A stretch of 64,000 nt of DNA, taken from the NCBI GenBank assembly GCA_016787985.1, contig JAEUTC010000223.1:1-64000 (forward strand). The letters are read 5' to 3'. The notes beneath the pieces were generated by a model. The model was given only the letters and a program-made list of their open reading frames with translations, made no database searches and was not told the DNA's origin. This DNA comes from Flavobacteriales bacterium. Lineage in GTDB: Bacteria; Bacteroidota; Bacteroidia; Flavobacteriales_F; PHOS-HE28. Numbering within the stretch: position 1 is the stretch's first letter; each line of letters opens with the position of its first letter. A program made the translations under genes and the position numbers. Below, piece by piece: positions 54,435 through 63,087 of the stretch.

Positions 54435-55196
54435 ATGCTTAGTGTAAACAACGTCAGCAAAGTCTACGAGCAAGCAGCCGGCGGGACAGTCCAAGTACTG
54501 GAGAACATTTCCCTCTCAGGGTCGTTAGGAGAATTCGTTGTTATCCGAGGGGCTAACGGGTCTGGCAAGAGTACCTTATTACGTTTGATTTCAGGCCTTG
54601 AATCGCCATCAACAGGCAGTGTAATGGTGCATGGGCGCAAACCTGGTCAAGCTGAGTTGGGATTCTTGTTTCAAGACTACGTTGGCTCGATGCTGCCTTG
54701 GATGTCACTGCGCGAGAATGCGACGTTGCCACTCCGACTAAAGAAGCGCTCGCGTGTTGAGCGACATGCGGCGCTAGGAGAAGTGCTCCAGAGTACGGGC
54801 ATAACGAATATCCCCTTTGATCGCTACCCACACCAAAGCAGTGGAGGACAGCAGCAGAAGACAGGATTTCTAAGAGCTATTCTATCATCGAAGGACTTCC
54901 TCATTTTGGACGAACCCTTTTCGAGTCTCGACAGAGCGGGTGAGGATGCAATTCGCAATTGGCTTCAACGTCTAAGGAGAGCCCAGAAGGCCTTGGTCAT
55001 TCTTGTGGTTCATGATCTGGACGACGCTATCCTCTTAGCGGATCGGATCTACTGTTTGGATGGTTCACCTACGACGGTGAGAGATGTAGTTCCAGTACCA
55101 TTGCCGTGGCCTCGTGATCCATCGGTGCGACTAAGCGCTGAGTTTCTTGCGATTCGCCAGCGTATCTTGTCGGCTAGCATCCAGGAGACGATATGA
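54435..55196 (+). CDS. ABC transporter ATP-binding protein (NitT/TauT type)
   Basis: A 253-residue ATPase with Walker A GANGSGKST (residues about 40-48), signature SSGGQQQKTGFLRA in place of the usual LSGGQ, Walker B FLILDEPFSSLD and the H-loop VHDLDDAI. The motif order is normal; the signature Leu is replaced by Ser. It starts 18 bases after the binding-protein gene and overlaps the permease start by four bases (ATGA). Confidence 0.93.
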   Translation: MLSVNNVSKVYEQAAGGTVQVLENISLSGSLGEFVVIRGANGSGKSTLLRLISGLESPSTGSVMVHGRKPGQAELGFLFQDYVGSMLPWMSLRENATLPLRLKKRSRVERHAALGEVLQSTGITNIPFDRYPHQSSGGQQQKTGFLRAILSSKDFLILDEPFSSLDRAGEDAIRNWLQRLRRAQKALVILVVHDLDDAILLADRIYCLDGSPTTVRDVVPVPLPWPRDPSVRLSAEFLAIRQRILSASIQETI

Positions 55197-55975
55197 AGGG
55201 ACGCAAGTGGTGGCAAATTCCGCTCGGCATTCCGGTGCTGTTGCTTCTTTGGTTTGCGGCAACTAGAGATGGCTTGGTCAGCCCTTTCGTGCTGGCAAAG
55301 CCTGAACTTGTTTGGAGGGCATTGGTCAACCAGGGAACAACCGGGGCGTTGTGGGTCGACATCGGCATGACAACATATCGGGCCTTAAGTGGCCTTCTCT
55401 TGTCAGCAATCTTTGGGATACCTCTCGGCCTGTTCCTTGGTTACGTTAGTCAGGCCTATCGCCATGTTGCCTTGCCTCTGGACATCATTCGTTCAATCCC
55501 TTCGGCGACGCTCTTTCCGGTGTTCATTTTGGCGTTCGGGGTCGGTAATGCTTCGAAAGTAGCGGTGGTCTTCTATGGCTGCTTCTTCCTAATCGTGATG
55601 GCTTCGATTTACGGTGGGCGCGGAACAAATGACCGGCCCAAACGCATACAGATGGTCAAATCGTTAAGGGCGACTCAATCACAGGTCTTTCGGTATGTGG
55701 TCCTCCCAGATGCACTTCCCAACATCCTCTCAGGAATGAGGATTTCTGCCTCGATCGCCTTCGTGCTTGTTGTGGTAACGGAGATGTTCCTTGGTGCGAA
55801 CAACGGTTTGGGCAAGCGCATCTATGACATGTACCTGTCGTATCGCATTCCTGACCTTTATGCCGACCTTTTATTGTTGGGTTTGCTCGGCTATTTTGCA
55901 AACGCAGCGGTTGAACGGATCAACCGTTACCTGAACCCATCCGCCCATGCCGCCACCAGCGATCGAGTTTCTTGA
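55193..55975 (+). CDS. ABC transporter permease (NitT/TauT type)
   Basis: A 260-residue inner-membrane permease with five or six helices. The BPD transporter motif (EAA loop) reads RATQSQVFRYVVLPDALPNI near residue 160-180, and GLLLSAIFGIPLGLFLGYVS starts the pore domain. It begins by overlapping the ATPase gene by four bases and ends 29 bases inside the next gene, so all four are one translational unit. Confidence 0.93.
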   Translation: MKGRKWWQIPLGIPVLLLLWFAATRDGLVSPFVLAKPELVWRALVNQGTTGALWVDIGMTTYRALSGLLLSAIFGIPLGLFLGYVSQAYRHVALPLDIIRSIPSATLFPVFILAFGVGNASKVAVVFYGCFFLIVMASIYGGRGTNDRPKRIQMVKSLRATQSQVFRYVVLPDALPNILSGMRISASIAFVLVVVTEMFLGANNGLGKRIYDMYLSYRIPDLYADLLLLGLLGYFANAAVERINRYLNPSAHAATSDRVS

Positions 55976-57206
55976 TAGAGCAACGCTTGGACTCCAAGCT
56001 ATTGTGATGCATCGTATCCGGGCGTTTTGTCCGAAGCCTGAGCTTCTTAATCACGTTGCCAACACTGAATGGAAAGACAAGCCTAAGCACTGGAAGCATC
56101 AGCTTCACGAAAGACCGCTATTCGCAAATGGTAGTTGGTCTGACCAGCCAGTGCCTGGTTTCGTGCCGAACCTGAGAACTGCCGAGCCTACAGCTATCTC
56201 GGCAGTGTTCGAGAACACGACAGGCAACCACCAGCAGCTTGCTCGGGTGTTACTTCGACAGGGGCTTGGCATTTTCACGGATACAACAACGCTAGAGTCC
56301 GTTGACGCCCTTGTCGAACTAGGGGTGGAGGATTCTCAAGCTGAACGTGAAGCCACTTATACTGCTATTGGATCTGCCATGTGCTTTACCGGCAGTATGG
56401 ACGCGAAAGAGCTTTTCACCAATCACAGCCATGATGGTGTTGCTGACGAATATGGGTTCGAGGATACCGCATATGAATTGGTGGAGATGTGCTTTACCAC
56501 GACTCAGGCAATGGATGCCATCGAATCCAACGAGCCAACCGAAGCACAGCGCAGGTTGCAACGCGCAGTCGTTTATTGCCTGACTCGGAGTTATGATGTC
56601 CAAGCTAGGGAACACGGGCTCACCCGATCCTTGGAGCGTGTTCTTGGAGAACTTCGCGTTGGCGCTCTTAGTCCGATTGTGACCAAGTCAGGAAGCGACC
56701 TTCGCATTGCAAACCTCTCTCAAAGTTCACGCGGATTCATCGCCTTGGGTCCAAGGGGAGCAGTGGTCGCGCATTGTGCGGATAGAAAACACCCGCAGTT
56801 ACTGGTGTCGGCTTTGAACATGATTGAAATTCTGCGCAGTCGAAGGCTGATGATGATAGTAGCTCGGACGGTCGCCGACAATGCCATTAGAGAGATTTCT
56901 CAGATCGTGGAGGTCGTGGGCGCGTCGGCTGGAATAGCATCAGGTTCCTCGAACCAACTCGTTCAGGACAAAGTCCGGCAAGCCTCGGATCATATGCTTC
57001 GCGCCAATAGTCTTTACGGATTAGTGCTTTCCGATCCCGGAGTGTACCTACTTGATGGATCCACACTTTCCAGACTCTCTCAGGAAGCGGACGAATGGTT
57101 CGGCATGAAGTACTTGCGGGAAGACAACAAACAGAAGATGGATACTATGCATCGCCTATGGGAGCACAATCGACTGAAGTATCCCTTGGTCTTTAGCCAG
57201 TACTGA
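55947..57206 (+). CDS. unrecognised 419-residue protein coupled to the ABC transporter
   Basis: A 419-residue soluble protein with no membrane segment or signal. The first third is helical around IEFLDRATLGLQAIVMHRIR and LARVLLRQGLGIFTD; the middle has a repeated TTQAMD..E type helix; the last part is a long helical stretch, RSRRLMMIVARTVADNAIRE, followed by EVVGASAGIASGSSNQLV. No known domain. It overlaps the permease gene by 29 bases and has the same AT-rich composition. A four-gene set of binding protein, ATPase, permease and unknown cytoplasmic protein could be a substrate-responsive module; this is inference. Confidence 0.8.
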   Translation: MPPPAIEFLDRATLGLQAIVMHRIRAFCPKPELLNHVANTEWKDKPKHWKHQLHERPLFANGSWSDQPVPGFVPNLRTAEPTAISAVFENTTGNHQQLARVLLRQGLGIFTDTTTLESVDALVELGVEDSQAEREATYTAIGSAMCFTGSMDAKELFTNHSHDGVADEYGFEDTAYELVEMCFTTTQAMDAIESNEPTEAQRRLQRAVVYCLTRSYDVQAREHGLTRSLERVLGELRVGALSPIVTKSGSDLRIANLSQSSRGFIALGPRGAVVAHCADRKHPQLLVSALNMIEILRSRRLMMIVARTVADNAIREISQIVEVVGASAGIASGSSNQLVQDKVRQASDHMLRANSLYGLVLSDPGVYLLDGSTLSRLSQEADEWFGMKYLREDNKQKMDTMHRLWEHNRLKYPLVFSQY

Positions 57207-57215
57207 ACTCGCCCT

Positions 57216-57842
57216 CTACTTCTTTTCCTCCTTGATGCTCTCCAGTGCGGGCGTCAACTTTTCTATGTGGGGCACTGGCGGGAGGTCTTTTACTTCAGGC
57301 GGCTTGGGTGCTTGGTGCTGGCGCAGCAGTTCCTCCAAGAGCGGAACAATTCTCAGGATAGGGTCTGGGTCGCTGGGGTAGAAGCGGTCATGAACCTCTT
57401 TAGGGAAGATGCTAATTCCGGTAGAGATGATTGCCAGGACGATTGATACGATTGCGGTCCACATTGCAAACCGCGCGTGCTTATCCGATTCTACTGCATT
57501 CCTTCCGGCTTGCTCGTACTTTCGGTAGCCCATATATGCAATCACAGCCTCTCCGGACATGACGCCTTCCAGTCCATCTGCTGCGATGAGTGCCTTGCTT
57601 CCTGGACTTCCGGAACCACCGTATTGTAGGTGGAGCCATAGTGGTGTCATGAACTGCTGATGAAACCAAAGGCGAATCGAATCCTTTACCGGTCCTTCGG
57701 TCAGAGCCGCGAGTGACGGGAGTTTCGTGCATAGGGTGGCGAAGGTCAGCGGTGTGGTTCCCGCCTCGTAACCCAGCTTGTAAATCTCGACGAAGATGCT
57801 GTTCAAATCGTACTCAGATTTCCCTTTGTTCTTCTTGCCCAT
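57216..57842 (-). CDS. single-pass membrane protein of unknown function
   Basis: A 208-residue protein with one membrane helix at about residues 127-147 (FAMWTAIVSIVLAIISTGIS), a cytoplasmic helical N-terminal part, and a proline-rich charged C-terminus (APKPPEVKDLPPVPHIEK, ending IKEEKK). A transmembrane protein at the edge of a defence-like region could be an effector, but no effector domain is recognisable. It converges with the 419-residue gene. A 16-base perfect palindrome and a TACCTTCG element lie just upstream of its start. Confidence 0.65.
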   Translation of the reverse strand: MGKKNKGKSEYDLNSIFVEIYKLGYEAGTTPLTFATLCTKLPSLAALTEGPVKDSIRLWFHQQFMTPLWLHLQYGGSGSPGSKALIAADGLEGVMSGEAVIAYMGYRKYEQAGRNAVESDKHARFAMWTAIVSIVLAIISTGISIFPKEVHDRFYPSDPDPILRIVPLLEELLRQHQAPKPPEVKDLPPVPHIEKLTPALESIKEEKK

Positions 57843-57860
57843 AGTTGTCGTCTAGTTTCT

Positions 57861-57890
57861 GTCAAGCCGGCTTGACTTTCCCCGAAGGTA
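57861..57890 (-). promoter_or_regulatory. palindromic operator and -7-like element
   Basis: A perfect 16-base palindrome, GTCAAGCCGGCTTGAC (57861-57876), lies 18 bases before the start at 57842, with TACCTTCG on the minus strand at 57883-57890 directly upstream of it. The layout fits a repressor site between promoter and start codon. The following GC-rich stretch (57890-58090) holds no gene that I can support. Confidence 0.4.
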
Positions 57891-58090
57891 AATATGGCGT
57901 CATGATGTTGTGGGGAACCAGCGTGAGCGGGCACAGCGGCAGCCCGGCGCCGGAAGGGCCTTGCAACCACGAGCAGCGAGGAGGCGACCGAAGGAAGCCC
58001 CCGCAGCGCCGTGGATGCTGGCCCTGACAAGCCGGCTACAGCGGAGCACGCGACCGGCCGCATTTGGGCCGGGCACGCCCAAATCATCCC

Positions 58091-58687
58091 CTACGACCGC
58101 TCCAACTTCTTCCCCATCCCCAACATCGCTTCTTTCGACAGCCCCGGCTCCACCAACTCCACCAGGAATTCACGCACCCCGGGTTCTGCGTCCACGGGTT
58201 CGTGACCCAATAGATGCTGGGCCATCGCCACGAGTTCGTCCGTGGTGAGATCCCCATCGCCCAGGCGTTCAAGCCAGATCGTACAGGCTTTCCTGGTCAC
58301 GTGCGCCGTAGGCTGCTCTGGATGCCCCAGTGTGGAGCGGAGGGTGGCCATGTCCTCGAACCCGAGGATCGGCGCAACCGGTCTATACTGATCAAGTTCG
58401 TATTGCAACCGTGATGTTGAGAGCGGGGCATCCTCCTCCAAAGGGTAGTGCGCCAACTTTTCGAGGATGGCTTCGATGGCGCTTTCGTAGCGGGGCTCTG
58501 GAACGGCATGCGCTGCAAGCTGGAGGAATTCCGCGATCTCGAAGAGGTCCATCCGGCTCAGCTCACCTCGCCGGAAGCGCTCCAGAAAGCCGTGCAGCGC
58601 GGCCTTGGTCACGATGATACGGTCCGCGTTGTTGGCTGTGACCAGGGCAACAAGCGCATCCAATGACTCGGAGCCTGTCAGATCCAT
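58091..58687 (-). CDS. helical protein of unknown function
   Basis: A 198-residue acidic, all-helical protein (MDLTGSESLDALVALVTANN to GMGKKLERS) with no recognised domain. Its frame stays open to 58924, but that part is an out-of-frame reading of the paaZ tail and a D/E-rich run; ATG 58687, five bases after the tail's stop codon, is preferred. It is one of the short unknown genes interleaved with paaZ tails in this region. Confidence 0.55.
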   Translation of the reverse strand: MDLTGSESLDALVALVTANNADRIIVTKAALHGFLERFRRGELSRMDLFEIAEFLQLAAHAVPEPRYESAIEAILEKLAHYPLEEDAPLSTSRLQYELDQYRPVAPILGFEDMATLRSTLGHPEQPTAHVTRKACTIWLERLGDGDLTTDELVAMAQHLLGHEPVDAEPGVREFLVELVEPGLSKEAMLGMGKKLERS

Positions 58688-58692
58688 GGATA

Positions 58693-58788
58693 TCAGTTCT
58701 GATCGATCTTCTTCACCATCATCAAGATCGTCGAGATCGCCACCGTCTCCCCGGTCTCGTGAATCACTAGCGCATTCGTTGCAGATCT
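58693..58788 (-). pseudogene. paaZ-like 3' end remnant A
   Basis: Reads, in one frame and ending in TGA at 58693-58695, ATNALVIHETGETVAISTIL followed by MMVKKIDQN. It matches the C-terminal end of the MaoC remnant at 63260-63532 (VVDETGETVALATIL, then TMVKKLDQN); most third-position differences are synonymous, so both copies evolved as coding sequence. It lies between two unknown genes, immediately after the stop codon of the gene at 58789-59397 and in that gene's frame. Confidence 0.7.
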
Positions 58789-59397
58789 CTATGGCAAAGG
58801 TGCATTCCCCGCTGGTTGTATCACCTGACTGGCCGACATGGGCTTCGTTGCCATCAGCGCACGGAGGTGTCTTTCGGTGCACCCGAAGGTATGGCCGTGG
58901 AGCGAAGAGGAACGCAAGGGCCACATTTCCATGAGCGCTGTATCAATATGTAGCAGAATGGGGTCCTCACTAATGCCCGCGAGGGACAATGCCACCAAGC
59001 TGTCTCTCCATTGCCAAGTCCCGTGATAGTTGCCATCGCAATCATCTTCATAGGCGCATGAATAGTCGTTTCGAAGAACTAGGACCTGACCACCAGTAGT
59101 GTGGTCGCAACCGCCGCGAAAGACAACTGGGGCGCGGGTGCTTTCGATCAGAGGCGGCATTAACGTAATGCCAGCATATCCGGCTAGCGGCAGCAGCAAG
59201 GCGACTATCCTTGGCCCGGAGAAAACGTTGCGCCACAAGGAGTGGATCACTAGTGTTGAGTAGACGGCAACAACAGCGGGAAAAAGGATGAACGGTTGGA
59301 AGATGAGGCTCAGGATGAAGCCGTCCATCCAAAGTGTGCTTATCACGAGCAGGGTCAGTCCGACCGACAAGAGCAAGTCCCACCTGAAAGGTTTCAT
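58789..59397 (-). CDS. membrane protein of unknown function
   Basis: A 202-residue protein with about four hydrophobic segments in its first 90 residues (LLLSVGLTLLVISTLWM, ILSLIFQPFILFPAVVAVYS, ALLLPLAGYAGITLM), then a soluble domain with cysteines (GGCDHTT, SCAYEDDCDGNYHGTWQW). Not recognised. The ATG at 59397 is preferred over an upstream TTG. It lies between paaZ remnants A and C. Confidence 0.55.
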   Translation of the reverse strand: MKPFRWDLLLSVGLTLLVISTLWMDGFILSLIFQPFILFPAVVAVYSTLVIHSLWRNVFSGPRIVALLLPLAGYAGITLMPPLIESTRAPVVFRGGCDHTTGGQVLVLRNDYSCAYEDDCDGNYHGTWQWRDSLVALSLAGISEDPILLHIDTALMEMWPLRSSSLHGHTFGCTERHLRALMATKPMSASQVIQPAGNAPLP

Positions 59398-59412
59398 GCC
59401 GAGCGCCAATGT

Positions 59413-59445
59413 TCAGTTCTGATCCAACTTCCGTGGTCGCAAGAT
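59413..59445 (-). pseudogene. paaZ-like 3' end remnant C (short)
   Basis: Ten codons, ILRPRKLDQN and TGA (59413-59415), with 17 of the last 18 bases identical to the end of remnant B (AAGCTGGATCAGAACTGA there). A TAG precedes the ten codons. It sits 15 bases before the start of the gene at 59397, the same relation as remnant A to the gene at 58687. Confidence 0.5.
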
Positions 59446-59535
59446 CTACGCCAGCTGGCCTCCGCGTTCCGCTTCGGTGGAGCAAGGCGCCACGGTTTCG
59501 TTCGACTTATCGAACATACCAAAGCTAACCGCTGT

Positions 59536-59979
59536 TCAATATTCGCTGTGCCAATTCGTGAAGTGGTTCCGTAGGTCCTTGAGCATGTAACGTGTGTACA
59601 TGTCATACAGCTTCCCGTTCGAACTGAAGTAGGCGATGACCACCACATAGGACTTCGTGTAGATGAACTCATAGGTGGAATCCTCGACGGGGGCGAAGCT
59701 TGCTTCTACGCTGTCGGCGAGTGCCTTCTTGAAGAAATGTAGGCTGACACCTTCATTGTCCCCGTCGTCGCGGGCTGTCAGCGGGGTGAAAAGATGGGCG
59801 GTATAAGCCTTCGTCCACTGGCCTCCGATGAGGTGTTCGTGCACACCCCATTCGCTCACCTTCCAGCCGTAGGATAGTTCGTAGTCGAGTTGGGCCAGGC
59901 GTGCGAGCTGGTGCTTCTTCAACTGGGAATAGACCGCAGTGGTCAGCACTACACAGCCGATGAGGGCGAATGGACGCAT
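59536..59979 (-). CDS. small exported protein of unknown function
   Basis: A 147-residue protein with an N-terminal hydrophobic segment (MRPFALIGCVVLTTAVYSQL), then a mixed fold with a conserved-looking DSTYEFIYTKSYVVVIAYF strand pair. A signal peptide or membrane anchor is likely. Not recognised. Gaps of 33 and 90 bases flank it. Confidence 0.5.
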   Translation of the reverse strand: MRPFALIGCVVLTTAVYSQLKKHQLARLAQLDYELSYGWKVSEWGVHEHLIGGQWTKAYTAHLFTPLTARDDGDNEGVSLHFFKKALADSVEASFAPVEDSTYEFIYTKSYVVVIAYFSSNGKLYDMYTRYMLKDLRNHFTNWHSEY

Positions 59980-60012
59980 ACGCTACGAACGTGCTGGCCT
60001 TGGTAGAATTGT

Positions 60013-60306
60013 TCATTTTTGGCTCCTGCTGATGACGAAAGTCCGTCCGATGAACGCGACAAGGCCGTGAAGGAATAGGGCGAGGACCAAGGCGCTGAAC
60101 CATGCAAGCTTATAAAAGCCCGCTACCGGAATGCTGATCTCATAGATCAGCGGTATGCTATAGAGTGCCAGTACGATGAAATTGAGGCGGAGTATCCGGG
60201 GCCGATCTCGGCATCGAGCCGCCCATCGAAGGATGAGCAGAACGACCGCCACGAGAAAACAAAGGATGACGAGCCCGTCCGCGTTCAGCAGTGTTCTGAT
60301 GTCCAT
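60013..60306 (-). CDS. small membrane protein of unknown function
   Basis: A 97-residue protein with three hydrophobic segments (GLVILCFLVAVVLLILRW, FIVLALYSIPLIYEI, FSALVLALFLHGLVAFIG). Not recognised. It lies in the accessory run upstream of the 147-residue gene. Confidence 0.5.
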   Translation of the reverse strand: MDIRTLLNADGLVILCFLVAVVLLILRWAARCRDRPRILRLNFIVLALYSIPLIYEISIPVAGFYKLAWFSALVLALFLHGLVAFIGRTFVISRSQK

Positions 60307-60353
60307 TCCTTGAGGTGTGCGTCCCTGGTGGGGCCCATCAACTTAGTGACCGT

Positions 60354-60917
60354 TCAGGTCGATGCTGCGGTCATGCAGTGCGAATACCATCCTTTCCCTA
60401 TGTTCATCGAACATGACCTGTACGTCCGTCGATCCATGCCAGCTTCGAAGATAAGGGCCCGGTGTGCCGCTCGGTCGATCCCGAGGAACGCGATGAATTG
60501 AGTGAACACATTGTTCACGACATGACGGGCCTCAAGATCATCGGGACCCAGGGTCAGCTGGTTAAGGCGGTAGGAGTCCGCTACCTGATCCGCAAAGAAC
60601 TGAGCTATCGTGTTCAACTCTTGTTCGCTGGCTTCGATCTGTGATCGGAGATGTAGGAGCAATAGGTCTTTTGCCTGAGCATGCTCGACAGGTGCGTAGT
60701 CCTTCGCCGTCATGAGCGTCCTATCCCAAGGTCCGAACTGTTCCACATGGAACTTTTCGCCATTCCAAGTCCACTCGCTGCCACCAGGGTACTTCTCCCC
60801 ACGTCAGAGGTGGAATGGACTTTTGATCAGGGCATTGATCACTTCTTGGTCGGAAGCGTGAGCTAGCTGATCATCGATGAGGAGGACGCGCGAAACGCTC
60901 CAACTGCAGTCGAGTAC
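60354..60917 (-). pseudogene. interrupted gene of unknown function
   Basis: From 60746 down to 60354 the frame encodes VEQFGPWDRTLMTAKDYAP to the end (a usable ATG is at 60713, GTG at 60746). Reading the same frame further upstream gives protein-like sequence, RGEKYPGGSEWTWNGEKFH, up to a TGA at 60804-60806, and beyond it VLLIDDQLAHASDQEVINAL until a TAG at 60918. A single stop therefore splits what looks like a longer gene. Either the gene is decaying or the intact 3' part is used alone. Function unknown. Confidence 0.45.
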
Positions 60918-61230
60918 CTAGATCTTGGCGCGGTGGATCTTCCTGAAGGGAAAGGTCGATCGCGGGTCCTGCCGCTCCATATCCATTCAAAGCTAGTGAT
61001 AGACCAACGTCACCCTCTTGTCGACGGTGGCTGCAACGCCGTCATGGTGTCCATCTCGTGCACCACGAGCGGCTACGCATTCATCGGAAACACCACGAAG
61101 CGGACTGACCAACCAGAAGGTGCACCAGCTACCCCAAGTCCGGTAGGAGTACGAAACCAGCTCCAAAACGCTGGAACATTCTCCACCAGTTAAGATCGAC
61201 GCTTTGAGAAGGTCGGTGAGGATGCCCTAC
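60918..61230. other. stretch with no supported gene
   Basis: About 310 bases between the interrupted gene and the end of the protease gene. Short open frames exist on both strands but none has a protein-like run or usable start; it may hold more of the decayed gene upstream of 60354-60917. Confidence 0.4.
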
Positions 61231-62328
61231 TTACTCGGCGTTGAGGATCCAAACGAAATCCTTGAGCACGGCAATGCGTTCAGGCACGCTTGTTCCTGAC
61301 GGAGGGGTGACCTCAGCTGGCCGCTCAAAGCCATCCACGCTGTCGAGGAAGGCGCTCAAGTAGCTTGCTTTCACCGCGTAGCCCGCCGATTCCGCCAAGG
61401 TGGATTTGGCATAGAGGACGCCGATGAGGTAGCCTTGCTCATCGATCAGGGGGCCACCGCTGTTCCCGGGGTTTAGCCCAGCTGAGATCTGATACTTGCT
61501 CAGGTCACCAGCGACCCCGCTCTTGGCACTGATAATGCCCTCCGTTACCTTCAGCTCCGAGCCCATCGCCTCGGCAAATGGGTAACCCAGGGCGAACACT
61601 CGCTCGGCCTGCTGGATACCGGTGGTGCGCAGGGCAAAAGGGGGAGTGGGGAACGGTTCAGCCAGGGTCTTGATCTTGAGGAGCGCCAGATCGTTCGATG
61701 GGTCAGTGGCAACCACCGTCACTTCATGATCCGTCGAGGTGTCCTGGCGCACCGCCCGAACGCGCAGGGTCTTCGCGTCGCTGATGCAATGCGCATTGGT
61801 TACCAGATAGCCTGAGGAGGATACGAGGAAACAGGTGCACTGGCCATTGCCTGAGCCCTTGTCTTCCTTGGGTATGGAGGCTCTGTTGATCGGGAACTCC
61901 AGACTCTCCTCATGTACCATGACGTTCTTGATCTTGCCAAGTTGTTTCGCCAATTCCAACGAATCGGAGCGCTCGAAGCGCCCAGCGGAGGCATCGACGT
62001 AGTACACATTGCCATGCTCAACATTGAGCACGACTTGCGTTGCACGTGAGCCTCCTGGTGTGCTGGCGGTAGGAGGACAAGTCATGAGCGCCGTGATGGC
62101 GATATCTCCCTGCGAGTAGACCGTGTATCTCACGATCGAGGCGAGGCTCAGCTCGAAAGCGCGTTGGTTCGGAAACGTGATCGACTTGCTGCAGGCTGAT
62201 CCAACGAAATTCGCGCCACGGACCAGGCAGATGGTTGCATGTGGCTGATCCGCTCCCACGTTACCGCATACGTTCTGTCCGGTAAGGACGGCAAAGAGGG
62301 CCAAGACAAGGGCGATCCGATCTATCAT
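61231..62328 (-). CDS. secreted S1-family serine protease
   Basis: A 365-residue exported protease: signal peptide (ending TGQNVCG), an N-terminal domain of about 165 residues with four cysteines (CLVRG, SACSKS, MTCPP), then a trypsin-like domain. The catalytic triad is visible: His in LVTNAHCISD, Asp in SNDLALLKI, Ser in GLNPGNSGGPL. The length and the SGYLVTNAHC / GNSGGPL pattern fit HtrA-like or S1C proteases without a PDZ domain. The frame opens at 62439 inside palindromic repeats; ATG 62328 is the start of the signal peptide. Confidence 0.88.
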   Translation of the reverse strand: MIDRIALVLALFAVLTGQNVCGNVGADQPHATICLVRGANFVGSACSKSITFPNQRAFELSLASIVRYTVYSQGDIAITALMTCPPTASTPGGSRATQVVLNVEHGNVYYVDASAGRFERSDSLELAKQLGKIKNVMVHEESLEFPINRASIPKEDKGSGNGQCTCFLVSSSGYLVTNAHCISDAKTLRVRAVRQDTSTDHEVTVVATDPSNDLALLKIKTLAEPFPTPPFALRTTGIQQAERVFALGYPFAEAMGSELKVTEGIISAKSGVAGDLSKYQISAGLNPGNSGGPLIDEQGYLIGVLYAKSTLAESAGYAVKASYLSAFLDSVDGFERPAEVTPPSGTSVPERIAVLKDFVWILNAE

Positions 62329-62408
62329 TTTCGTCAGGTGTGGTTCGACTTTTATGGTACTCGTGTTGTTCGTTTCAATGGCTAAGTTGACACGTTCTCC
62401 CGGCATTG

Positions 62409-62573
62409 CCCGCCGGAGCGAAGCCAAGGCGGGTTTCATCCACCACGACCTGTCCCGCGTCAGCGGGATCCGCCCCCTTCGGTGGGTCGGCGGTTCCCGC
62501 TAAGGCGGGACTTCGCGGGTTACCGCTCAGCTTGCGCCGCTTCTTCCCGCCTACGCTGCGGGCTTCGGCGGGA
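62409..62573. repeat. cluster of CCCGC..GCGGG palindromes
   Basis: Four inverted repeats in 165 bases: 62409-62433 (CCCGCC/GGCGGG), 62453-62468 (TCCCGC/GCGGGA), 62495-62510 (TCCCGC/GCGGGA) and 62545-62573 (TCCCGCC/GGCGGGA). They are dispersed repeats typical of this phylum. A 17-base stretch containing CCGCCCCCTTCGGTG recurs inside the paaZ remnant at 63369-63383. Confidence 0.75.
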
Positions 62574-62643
62574 CAAACCTGCTCCTCCTTCTCGCGGCAG
62601 CGCCAGGCGTGGATCGTGGTAGCGATAAGGGTCATGTCCAAGG

Positions 62644-63087
62644 TCATTCGGGTTGCATGTTCTCCACATCATCCAGATCGCGGTGGCGGCCTGTGGCCTT
62701 CTTGTTGGTCACCAGATCGTGGTACCCGATGAAGTTCATGGCCAGCCCATCGAAGGTCACCTCCTTGCGGTTGGCGTAGCAGGCATCGAAGGTGACGCCA
62801 TCGATGGCGGTGAGCAGGTCGATGCGCAAGGGGGGCTGGCCGAATTGGATGACGTTGCCCTCCTTGGTGAGGTCGGCCACCGTGAGGTTGAATGAACCGA
62901 AGCCGAAATCGGTGATGGCCCGTAGCACGCGCTCCGCATTGGCCTCAGTGGGGTTGAGCCAGATATCCAGGTCGCCCGTATAGCGTGGGTAGCCATGAAC
63001 ACCTACAGCATAGCCGCCGACGATCATGTACTCGGCCTCATGCCTTTTGAGCAACGCGACAAACTCGTTGAAGTCTTTGCTCAGCAT
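62644..63087 (-). CDS. nucleotidyltransferase (DUF6036-like)
   Basis: A 147-residue MNT-type nucleotidyltransferase fold. MIVGGYAVGVHGYPRYTGDL, then DIWLN, supplies the GG.A...H...R.T.DLD motif with two metal-binding Asp residues, and LRIDLLTAIDG the third. Such enzymes adenylylate or nucleotidylate partner proteins or tRNA in toxin-antitoxin systems. It overlaps the end of the 59-residue partner gene by 50 bases in another frame. Confidence 0.82.
   Translation of the reverse strand: MLSKDFNEFVALLKRHEAEYMIVGGYAVGVHGYPRYTGDLDIWLNPTEANAERVLRAITDFGFGSFNLTVADLTKEGNVIQFGQPPLRIDLLTAIDGVTFDACYANRKEVTFDGLAMNFIGYHDLVTNKKATGRHRDLDDVENMQPE

Noticed and set aside
57890-58090. GC-rich stretch with open frames on both strands
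   Set aside because: The products are arginine- and proline-rich low-complexity sequence without start or domain; I cannot support a gene.
58688-58924. Extended N-terminus of the gene at 58091-58687
   Set aside because: The extra 79 residues are an out-of-frame reading of the paaZ tail and overlap the end of the next gene.
62375-62647. A 90-residue open frame on the minus strand
   Set aside because: It consists of translated palindromic repeats (AEARSVGG, PPKGADPADAG); no protein features.
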